Origin: Strix aluco
Taxonomy: Eukaryota; Chordata; Aves; Strigiformes; Strigidae
Direction: 5' to 3'
Assembly: GCF_031877795.1 (NCBI RefSeq)
Contig: NC_133971.1
Span: 14,548,325-14,612,324, forward strand
Length of the DNA: 64,000 nucleotides
Each line of letters starts with the position of its first letter. Position 1 is the stretch's first letter. The position numbers and the translations under genes were made by a program. Below are positions 38,501 to 50,500 of the stretch, piece after piece. The notes under the pieces are model-generated. The model ran no database searches and had not been told where the DNA came from. It worked only from the letters and a program-made list of their open reading frames with translations.

Positions 38501-41500
38501 AATATCTCAGTTTGTTTATTTTTTCTTAAAAAAAAAAAAAAAAAAAGGTCTTGTCATGCTTCCCATACTTAGCAGTTTGTTAATCATGGAGGAGGAGTAC
38601 TACATGCAAGCACTAGGTTTGTGTGGGCTATAGTGGTAAATCCACACTGGCCATGCTAACCTTATCTGTGATGGATCCACAAAACATCCAGCAGTGTCCT
38701 GCCTGTGGCAGTGGGAGATCCTGAGAATCTGGCTATTTAATTGCTCACTCCATTGGTGGTCTGCTTTATCTTGCTCTACTTCTCCCAAACGTACATGAAC
38801 ACCTTGTTCCTTGCCTATTTTTTTATGTACTTTTTTACATGCTAGCTTCTTCTGGTTTTTGTTTTCTTTATTTGAAGAGCAGCATGCTTATCAAGTGCAT
38901 ACAATACATTTAGCAAAACCAGACAAAAGGCATTTTTTCATGCTTCCAAATAAGGAAGTACAGTAAAAATTTTTTTAAATCTCTACATCATTTGCTAAGG
39001 GTAACATGCCCTGACTGTTCTGTTCTTCCACTTCACTTATACAAGCTTTTTTCAAAAGGAAAACACAATGGTAGGATATGGCTGAAATTTGCTAATGCAC
39101 TTCCTTGGTCTTCTTCACTGAAATCCACTGCACACCTGGAGTCATTTATAGGCTATGCATTGCATGGCAGCACCTGCTTTATATGCAACTAAACATTTAA
39201 ATAGGTATCTGTATTTCCTCACAGACTTCTGATGTTGCACATAAAAGATCTGTTGTCTTGAAGTATCCAAACAGCTACCCAAATACAGTATATGTAGGTC
39301 AATGGTTAAGTAGTCAAATGGCCTGTCTTAGAACTAGTCAGTGAATACCAAGTGTTCCTGTCTCTTTGGGAGTGGCTCAGGACAGCATTTGTAAGTAGAT
39401 AAGCTCCACCTTTGTTTTTCTGAGGTACTGGAATCTTGGAAGTGAAGAAATTTCCCTTTTTAGTACTGGGTTCCAGTACCTTGCAATTTCAGGGTTTAGA
39501 TTCCTGTGAAATGCCTTCACACCACCTCCCTCCCACCAGCCACAAATAAAGGTTTCAGTATTTTCAGCCTGAATATAGTAACTCACCATGTCCACAAAAA
39601 TTCTCTAGGTTAGGGAAACTCGGTAGATGTCCTAACAGTTTTATTTTTAAAGTGTACAGGTTGCAAGCTGAATTCACCAGAGAGCTAATTTTAAGTTAGG
39701 TGAGTTGGCCTTTCAGCTGAAATCTCTCATCTCCTGCTACATCTGTGGGCTTTGATATGTTCAAACCATGTAACGGCTTACTGCATAGACAGTAATTCCA
39801 TTTTATCTCAAGGGAAAGTCGACTGCAGTTTGACCTATTTTCTGCCTCTCTGCCTTGCAGCCTGGCGCTATGTGGGAGCAACAGGAGGTTTTCTTTTCAT
39901 TGCCATTCAGCTCATCCTGCTTGTTGAGTTCACACACAAATGGAATAAAAATTGGTATGTGTTGGGCAAGTAGTTACTTGCATAAAATTCTGGTGGACTG
40001 CCGAACAATACAGTTATCCTAACAAAGAATTTTAAGAGTAGCATGGATGTAATTTCTGAAAGAAGAAACTGTAATGACAGTATTTAGAGCTGATTATCTT
40101 TGCTTCGTCTGTTTTCTCCTTCCTCAGCAGAGATGTTTCCTCCTTATTCACATATACTCTGCTGATTTATTCTTAACCTGAATTGCTTGGCTTCCAATAA
40201 GTAGTAGCGCGTTGGGATGCAAAAACCTTTTACTTTAAGTTGGTTTATATTTTATATGAAAATATACCTGCTAAGAAACAAGAGTGGTGCAAGAGAATAA
40301 GACTGGATTTGCAAAATGTAACAGTTAAACTGTGTGCAGTGATGTAAACTGGTAAATCCTGCTTTTATGTGTCAGCTTAATGCACTTTATTTTTTTTTCT
40401 TGACATGAGAACTGCTACTTTTTCTTCAACTTCTTTGCTTTCATCTAAATATGCAAGATTCCATTATCAACCCACATATACAACATTCTGGCATTGACTT
40501 AATTTCTGGTTTAAGAATATTTGCTATTACCTTCCTAGCCCTTAGCCTCTCATTAATTTAAGATATTTAAGTTGTCCTCCCACATATACACAGGAACTCC
40601 TGCTGCCACCTCCACCCTTTCTGTCTCATTTCTTCCTCTACAAACCTTTACAGTCCTCTCTTGGTCTTGTTAGCATACTGCCTGCTAAGAAACAGTTTTA
40701 GGAAACCTTTGGGCTTTGTTACATACCTGTTTTCAGGGAGGAAGAGGTGAGATATCCTTACACCGCAGATATTTTTACTACCGATTACTGTAGCTGCTTT
40801 TCTGCGGATGAAAGATTTCCAGCAGCAGCATTTAACTTTAGCACTCTCTACATTAGATACTCTTTTAAAATAAGTAATGTTTCCACAAAACAGCAAAAAA
40901 ACCACCACACCCAAAAAAACCCTTCCATGCACTAAAAAGCCCTTTGTGCCAAAACAACTTTTTTAGTTGCTGCTCCTAAAAGAAAACAGTTTGGAAGGTG
41001 GAGAGAGGAAAACAAGGTGAACCATGGTTTAGCTGGGGAAGACTGGTGGTATAGACCCAAATGGAGAGGCGGCTTTTTGAGCAAAAGGGTAGTAAAACTG
41101 TAAAATTAGTGCAAGGGCAGAAGAGAGGCCATGCCAAGCAATATGCCTTTGCTGTACTTGTGTGAAGAGCACGTCTTGCTAGCTGAACCTGGGGCATTCC
41201 GAGGTCCCACTGAGGAAATCCCTGAAGTATTGAGCTGAGATGCGCTGACAGGCAGATCCTTGAGATTGGAAGTTCTAGGAGTCATGCTAGGCTGTAATTA
41301 CAGAAACAGCTGGGCATGATAATACAGAAGATAAATACTAATGCTAAGGAATGTTTTCTTCTGTTTCGTGGGAGGAACCTTGCAAGGACCTATGTTGGTG
41401 TAGTGACATACACACATTTCAAGGAAAGTAAGCACTGCCTTTTGTGTTTGAGGATATGAACTATTCAGCTATTAGAATTTTATTTTTTTGGGAAGGGAAG

Positions 41501-44500
41501 ACAAAGATAAGGTGCTTGTCTCTCTCTCCCCAGGACTGCGGGTGCAAACCACAAGCAGATGTGGAATGGTTTGCTTGCCCTGGTCACTCTCATCTTGTAC
41601 TCCATTGCGGTGGCAGCCCTGGTCCTCATGGCTCTTTTCTATACGCGCTCTGAGGGCTGCATGTACAACAAGGTCCTGATTGGTGTTAATGGTGGCCTGT
41701 GCCTCTTTGTCTCCCTGGTGGCCATATCACCTTGTGTCCAGAATCGTGAGTCCGCTGACCTCTTCTCCTGGGTTTCTAGTGCTGCCACAGTTGTGTGCCT
41801 GGAGACATGAGCCGTGGTCTGGGTGGAAAGTCTCATCATAGTTCAGAGCTGGTGCTGCTCCTGCCCCTGTCCCTTTATCTACACTGTAAAGTGCTGTTGC
41901 TGGTCATCAGCTCAGCTTCTAAAACTACAGAAATGTTAGACATTTTGCATGTGCCATCAGGCAGTAGTACTGTAAAGAAGGCCCACATACTGATGGCTGG
42001 TAATGTGTTGTGGAGCTTACACAAGTCTTGCAGTGGTAGCAGATGAGGTAATACCTCTCAAACTCATTCACCACTGTTTTACCATTTACTTTTGACTGCT
42101 TGTGATTTAGCATCTGTAAAGTTTGGAGCTGAAGGAGTTGACAGCAGTATTTCATGCTTCAGTATATTTTATGTGTGCTGTTAGTATCTTGCATACATCG
42201 GACCTGGAAATAGTAATTTGAGTGACTCCAACACAAATTTTACAGACAAATAAAACTATCACGGCAGCTTGACAATAACTTTTGAAAAGCTGGTGCTTTG
42301 GGTGAGAGCAGAGGGGGTGATTGTTTACTTACGTGGGAATCTTTAATGCCTTTCTAAAACAGCCGTCAGAACTAAAGGGCAGACTCTTTTCTCTTTACAT
42401 GCCAGTGGAAATGTATCTAAACTGCCTGAAAGACTTATGAACTACTTTAGGTAAAACATAAAAGATATTCTTCTGAAAGACACTAGTGTACTGTTCTTTA
42501 AAGGAATTTCTTTTTCAGTTTGTTAAAATGTCAGCAAAAATCACTTATTTTCCTCTTTCTTGTAAAGGCCAGCCCCATTCTGGTTTGCTGCAGTCAGGAG
42601 TTATCAGCTGCTATGTCATGTACCTCACTTTCTCAGCACTATCCAGCAAGCCACCAGAAACTAGTAAGTTATCTGATGCTTTATGTAAATTCTTTTAGAT
42701 ACGCCATGTATTAGAAGCAAGAGTTTAGCAAACCTGAATTAAATTCAGGGATATGGGAGTGCTGGGTTTGGCCTGTTCTGGCCTATGCAGAAGAAATCAC
42801 AAATACTAAGAATTACTCTGTACAGCACAGATACTGTGCAGTTGGCACTCTCCATGTACCTTAAATACTTTGGTCTAGGGGAGCTTAAGTTACCTTGGGT
42901 GAGTTGCATCTGTTGCACCAGAGCAATTCCAGCCTGTTTCCTATGGACAAATTTCCCAGAGTCTTGTAGCCTATTCCTCATGTGGCCAGTGCATGTTCTT
43001 GTACGATAGGACATGACTAAATACATAATGTGTTTGGTCACATGATGGGAAAGGAGTTGGACAAATGGCTCTTGGGTGCCTCTAGAAGATGCTGAGTGAT
43101 CAGCTCCATCCAAAAGTTTACAAGGTCCACCAGCAGTTAGTAGGTGCTGGCCTTCAGAACAGATACTAAAATCACTTCTTTTCCCCTAAAATTGGTATGC
43201 TAGATAGCCTTAGCTCTGGACTCCTAACAGAGCAAAAACTTGAGTACCACTTGTTTTTCGTTTTGAGAGGAAACATTCTGAGAAGAGACTTGGAGTTATG
43301 TTGCAGTTTGAGATGATGCTGTTCTTCAGCAGAGTTCCTGTACTCCACTTGCCTTCTGATCACTGGCATTGCAAGCCAGGAGTAGGGAACTCCCTAGAGT
43401 TTTAAGTTCTCAATGCCACAAAAACACATCAAGACTGTACAAGCATAACTCAAACTGTTTTCTTTACCCAGGGAACCATCAGATACCCCTTTTTGGACAG
43501 GGAGCATTATTTTTGCTTAAAGAAGACTTTTCTGGTTCAAATTAGTAAGGCTAAACCCCCCTTCTTTATTATTGCTAAACTTTTATTGTTGAATAGTTGA
43601 AACAACAATAACTAGAGGAAAATAAGTCTGTTGGCAGGAAGAAGTTTTTGCAGACACCTCCCAAGAAGAAGGGGGAGAGACGGGGGAAAGAATATCTCTT
43701 TCTGTCACACTTGTGTAGGCACAGGCACACATACAAATGTGTTCTAGAGCTAAGAAGGAAAAGGAGATAGTATTTAGGTGGAAGATTTACTTATGGAGTG
43801 TAAGCAGTGTTTTTGAAGGCATGTAGAAGTTAATTCCAAAGGCATCTGAATTACTCATAAGAATTGACACAGTGTAGCCTCATGTTATTTCATGCTTGTG
43901 ACAGTCAAAGCCTTCAGCAGTTAAGTGAATGCTCTGATGCTTCTTGTATGTGTTGCAAGTGTGGTTATTGCAATTGTCAGAGTATGCATCAAGCACGCTC
44001 TCTTAGACCTCCTGATTCAGATGTTCCTCATTGTCTTCCCAGGCCAGAGAACTCTCATGGTTGTCATCTGCTCTCACAGATGCTCCTTTCTCCCATCTGT
44101 GTGACAAGAACTCTCATACTGGCCTGTGCAGCTTTTACAGTGGCATATGCTGGAGAATGTATGGAGTGCTGGCACTTATTAAGGTGTCCTATGCCCCGTC
44201 ACTCAGATTTGCCATTAACTTACCTAATGTTGACTCATTTCTCAAGGAGGGACTTCCAAATTGGCCATCTTGCAAATAGGCAAACCAGGCCTGAAGAAAA
44301 TGCAAGCTATAAGTATTTATTTGCAACACCCAAAAAGCAGAGTTGCCAATGTCTTTAGAAGGAAAGGGCAAACAAAATGTAATGTCTGTTGAACCTGTGC
44401 TTATCACAGTGTGCCTTAGCTTTTTAGTGCCAGAGCTAGCTAAGAGGCCTGCCAAACAGTGCACCTGCCTTGCAGCAGAGGCATCCCTGACAGATGCAGG

Positions 44501-47500
44501 TGGGACATTCTGCACATCTCTGGCCAAGGTGTTCCGTAAAGGCTTGTCATCCCTTTTTTTGCCCCTGCCTCAGCTCTGTCCCTGCTGTGTGGTGACAGAG
44601 CTGTCTGTGCAGCCCTGCAGGGCCATGCAAAGTCCTCCCCCACCAGATCAGGCTTTGAGTTTATTTTTAACCTGGGTGTAGCCTTTGCTGCATTTTGCCC
44701 TCTGCCCCTATAAACAGTTGTGCTGTCCCAGTGGGGATGCAGTGTGGCTGCTGGAAGGAAAGAGCTGGGAACACAGTTTGCCTTAAACCACATTGGCTCA
44801 AAAAACTCTTGGTTTGAGATAAAGTGCAGCTGTAATTTCTTGCTTTGGAGTGATGCTGTAGGATACTACTCTACCTTGCCTTGCCTTGCCTCCAAGCAGA
44901 CACCGAAAAGCTAGATGCATTTTGGAACATCAGGGACTGAATTGGTTTCATTTCAGGGACCTGGAAGTAGTATTTGCTTAAAAGTTAAGATAAAATCTTG
45001 CTTGGGACCTAAAAGTAGTGTTTGCTTAGATGTTAAGATAAAATCTTGCCTGTAACTGGTGCATCTCCTTTTCTTTGGCCTCCTGTATATCAGTCTGAGC
45101 ACAGGGCAACTACACACCACCTTTTTCACTGAGTGTGAATTTCATAGTTGTCCTCAAGGCACCCCTGCTGTCAAAGAAATGTATGGCCTCAGGTCTGTAC
45201 TATCTTGGTCTTATATGGCTCTGTAGACTTGGGTGAAGTGTTGGTAAACTTCCAACTTATTGCTTAGTTCACCAAACAGTCTTTTTTCCTTGTTTGTCTG
45301 CTCTGGTCAAACAAGAAATTTTAGTACTTTACTGAGTTACATTTTTGTTTTGCCCAAAACACAGAATCTGCCAGGTAAGATTTACAGAATTTTTTAAAGA
45401 TAGATAGAAACAACTGAAATGTACCTACCCAGTGTCTGAAGTAATAAAAATACTTCACTGAAAACCTTCAGTCTGAATACTACTTTGAAATGCAGTGAAA
45501 TGAGCTATGCTAACTGTTCTTTTTGTTTGTTTTGTTTTGTGAAGTCCTGGATGAAAGCAGTCAGAACATCACAATCTGTGTACCTGAATTTAGTCAAGGC
45601 CTGCACAGAGATGAAAACTTGGTTACTGGCCTGGGTACTACCATTTTGTTTGGCTGCATTTTATATTCTTGGTAAGTCTGGGAGCTTGCAGTTACCTCAC
45701 TGTAAATAACAATGTTGTGGTCCAACTAGTAAAGGCTTATAGCAGGCCTCATGCAGACAAAGTAACAGGGAGGAGTAGAACAGAACTGAGCTGGAAGGTT
45801 CACGTTCTCATCAGTTTGAGAATGGGTAGATGTTTTAGCCAAAAATGTTCAACAAGATAATATAACTTTTGAAGGAAATAAATTTCATTAAAACCAAATA
45901 GAGCAATTTACACCTAGGGGCGGAGGGAAAAAATTCCGAGCTGTCCATGATCCCAAACAGTCTCAGGGTGCTTTGATTCTGTGTTTACTCTTTCTATAAG
46001 AAAAACTCTGTGCAGTTGTGTCCATCTGAAAAAGCTATCTGAAATTTCTGTAGTCTCCTGGCAGAGTCTATGACTGTTCCTTGAGGGTCTTTAAAACAAA
46101 TAAAACTGTTTGCAAGGGTTTAGGGCTTCCTTTGAACAAGCAGTGAGCACAGTACTGCCATCAGCATTTGCCAGCAATCTCCTGCTCTAAAAAAGAATCT
46201 GTTTGTGCCCATATAGTTGTGATGCTCACCTTGTATTATTGCAGCTCACCTCAATAAGTTAAGTCATGCTTTGGGATGGGGAAGGGCAGAGTTGCTGCTG
46301 ATTGAAAGGTGATGTATCATTTATTTTGGCTGTGCAGGTTGCCAGGAGACAGCACTGCCTGTCTGCTGCAGGTCTGTGAGCAGGTTCTGCTTCTGAATCA
46401 GTCCACTTTAAAATTCACGTACTGAAACTCCTTCATAATTTTGAAGTGAAAACAAGAGGTTTTCTGAAGAGGTAGCACAGCTACTCTTCTTCTATCACAT
46501 ATGCATATGTTTTCCATTTAATTCTGATACAAAATATGTGGATATCATGTATCTAGTTCCCCTTAGAAGAGTATTTCCAGTGCCTCAGGAAGGTGTTTCA
46601 GGAATGCAGACAACGTTCATGTAGCCTGCAGGGGAAGTGTGCCATGTAGCTGCAGAGATAAGGCTGCCTTAAAGGGGCATGTTTTGAAGTACTGCTTACT
46701 AAGGCTCAGTGTGTACAGCAAAGCATTAACACGTCTCCCTTTGGGTAATGGGAAGTTTGCATTACACATCTTTAAAGGGGAAGACTGGACAAGAAGTGTT
46801 TCTAATCAGAAGAAACTAGAAAGGATGCCCCCCAGATGACTACAGTCATGCAAGAAAGTGATTTCCAGCAACTGGTACACTGACGATAGTAGTTGGTAGT
46901 TTACTTTTGAAAACTGACTGCTGCCAGTGACCTGTTACTTCATTGGCAAAGCCTTTACAGAAACGCTGAGCCAAAGTGATGGCTGTGAAGTTAATATAAA
47001 AGCATTGGTTGTGCACAGCAGGAGAGATCTCTTCTGAATTGCAAATTGGAGGGCTTAGCTGTTTGCTGCTGTCTGATGGTGATGAATTCACCACCTTTCA
47101 GCAGTGACCTACTTTTAAACTCATGATTCAGCCTGAGTTGGCCAGTGGCTGTCAGGCTGGTTTATACTTGTGCAGAACAAGCTTTTCACATGCTTAGTGC
47201 TTGATGCTATATCCAGGCAAATGCTTAGCTTAGACATGGTAGTAGACTATTTATGTTTGCTGCAGCGTTGGAAAATCACCCTATTGTGTTTATACTTAGG
47301 CCTGAGGGTTCTGACACTATCTTCTTTTGCTCCTAGTTTGACCTCAACAACACGTGCAAGCTCAGAGGCATTGAGGGGAATATATGCAACACCTGAAACT
47401 GAAGTGAGTTCTTGCTTCCTCCCACAGGATTTCTGTGCAGACTTCCTCATGTGCTTCTCTTGCAGTGGTTTTCATGGCTAAGTAATCTGTAATTAGATGA

Positions 47501-50500
47501 AAACAAAAGCTTGATCGTAGCACTGTGTGCCTCTGGGTATGGACTCTCCACGTTGGCCCCTCTGCAGCTCTTGCTGCTCTGGTGGAGGTGCCTTTATGTA
47601 CTGAAATAGTTTGTTGCTCTTGCAGTTAACACCCTGCAGACTTCCTGTAAATCTTGTGCTCCACAGTAGCTCGTGTCCTCTCGTTTAAAGGAAAAGTCTG
47701 CTGGGAAGCTATCAGAAAAAGTGGAGGTGTTCAGTCCTGGTTGCCTTTGTTCTCATAGCAACTGACTATGATCCCAAGTTCCTATCTCTTATTTCCACAC
47801 ATAAGTACTTCCTTTCTTTTTGCCTATAATTTAATCTTGGATTATATTTCTTGTCCCTGTTTCAGCAGTACTGATACAGTATATTTCATATTTGCTAGTA
47901 GCCATGGTTAATAATTGTGCTAGTAGCTATAGTTACTGCACATACAGCGACAATTACAAGGTTTTGAAGCTTGGTCAAGTGAGACTTTGAAGTGTGGTCA
48001 AGATGACCTCGATTAGCAATAAATTTATAAAGGATAGACTTTGATCTCCAAACCCTAGAAAATAAGTAGAACACCCTGGACCATAAAGAGAATACCTGGG
48101 ATTGTGTTGAGGATGCATTATTTGACAACCTGGCAAAGTGACTATTCCATTAATTAACTTGGCAATGAAACTAACTTTTGAGTGTCCTGAAAGTGAACTG
48201 CCTTCATTATAATACTAAAAAACACACCCACAGGTTAAAAAGGCCCCTGCCCAGGTTAAGACCCTTCCCCTGAGCGTGCGTAGTAGTAGAAGCATTATGT
48301 AAGCCATATTATAATTGTAGGTTAATCACTAACCAATCAGAATCTAATAGGCATGTTTGGAAAAGTACTACCCTCTGATTTTTGTGTATAAAAGAAGCAC
48401 GAAAACCTGCTGTTGGTGTGCTTGATTTGGGGAAAAGTCCATGAAGCACCCAGGCCCGAGTAAATACAGGCTCTCTCCTGAGTGTGTTAAGATTGGTTTA
48501 TTGCATGGCAGGCACAAATCCACTTTTCAGATAACAGTACAGGTTTCTTCATTCCACCTGCCTATTTTTTTGGCCTTCTTATTCTGGGAGCACCTAGAAA
48601 CACTGGGAAATGAGTGGGTTTTTGCTAAGTAACAGCTACCCCTTACTTAGGCTTGCTAGTGTCACTTTTCAAATATGTGTGTGTGTGTTTGGAGGATGAA
48701 CCTCCATCCCTAGCTCTCTCTGTGTTGCTGTTACTTGCATTTGCAGTTCTAATTTCTATTTTTCAAGTCTTTAATTGGAATGTTTGTGAGAATACAAAAA
48801 TGCAGAAGTACTGGCTGAGGCACTTGATGTTTGCAGTAGCTGGGTGTGGGAAACAAAACGTGTTTCACTGTGGGAGTGTGTCAGTGCTGGAGGAGGTGCC
48901 CTCTGGCAGGACAGCGTGACTGGACAGGGCACTGGGTCCAGCGCTGAGGAGCTAAGCACCCAGTGGCTCCTCGCACTGGCCCCAGCCCCTGCAGGTGGGC
49001 AGCCTGCCAGCAGGCTCAACGTTGAGCATCGAGTGCCTTCCTGCCCTGTGCTGAGGCGGGGGGACCGGAGGTAAACCAGTCACCCTTCATGCCCACCCAC
49101 CTTCCTCTGCCTGTGTTACGCTGTAGGAGCTCTCATTGAAAGGGCTTGGGGCTGCGGTGTGCCCTGTGTCAGGAGTGGCAGGCAGGTTGGAGGCGGCTGG
49201 CACAGCACGGACGCTGGATGTTGTCCCCTCACCAGGAAGATCTGGCTTCTCTGCCACACTCCTCTTGCCAGTCGGATTATTTCCAGACTGTTTGTTTTAA
49301 AGAGTGGTACAAGAGCCATTGAAAATAAATATAAAGAAATGACTGGTGAAGAGCAACTAATTGCACTCTGATTGCCTTCCGTGTGGCAAAGGGCCTTTGT
49401 CTCCTGTCCAGGAGTGTGAATGCAGCTCCACAGTTGGTTGGGGCGTACAGAGGGTCTGTCGGCGTCTGTGCTGATGACAGCTGAGCGTTATGAGGCCCTA
49501 GCGTGTGTGTGCCAGCGTTGCTAATTTCATCACTCTTGTGTGCAAGGACTTAATTGCAACTGATTAAAAAGTTTGAGGCAACCCAGCACTGGCTACAGAA
49601 TGTGAGTGTTGGCCCAAGGGGAGCTCAGACTGCCCTGTAGGTGAGGTTTGGCACAGCAGCAGAAAGAGATATGGAATAAGAGTTTGATTTAAACTCTCAG
49701 CTAGTCTCTTAAAAAAAGAATGATCTTTTTGGCTTTTGAGGAGTTTATGAACCCAGTGAGTACATGTAATCATGGATACGCAGGGTAAAAAGTGCCATTT
49801 GATGTTTCTGTTGAGCACTTTACCTTAGAGGTAAATCAGATACCTTAGTACCTGATTTTTGGGAACATTAGGAAAACTTGCAATGGGCCTGTACCGAGGA
49901 AGGGGAGAGGCTAGAATGCAAAGTATAGAATTACAAGGGTAAGTATTTATTCATGTGCATGAGGTATCCCAGCCAAATTGGGGCACCCTGAATGTGGTTT
50001 TGCACAGGGTCCTTATACCCTTCAAGCATTCAGGTATAGCATGACTTGACTAATCACTAACACCCACACCACCAATTACTAGTCATAGTAAAGTTTTGCA
50101 AAGCAACTCTATTTCTGCAGCATTCTTGCTGCTTGTCTAGTGATCCAGATGTCCCTGGAGTCAGTCTTGTGATAGTTACTTAACTCTGATGCCGGGAGGG
50201 TTTCAAAGATGTGTTAAGAGACGCTAGGATGCTGGCATTATCTTGGTTATCCAGAGGTATCTTTTATCCGTCATGGACAGCTCTAAGCTTCCAGGAAGCA
50301 AAGCCCTTATTTCCATGGCCAGGCTCTCCGCTAAAACTCCACTACCTCATTATGTTTCAGTGTATACTGTGAACTAATATGTGTTAACAAAGTTTATACA
50401 CTTTCATACTATAAAGACTGATTGATACAATAGTTAGGGAAGGGAATTTTCCTAACAGGGTTCATTTTCTTCATCAGACCACAACCAAAATAAATCCCAG

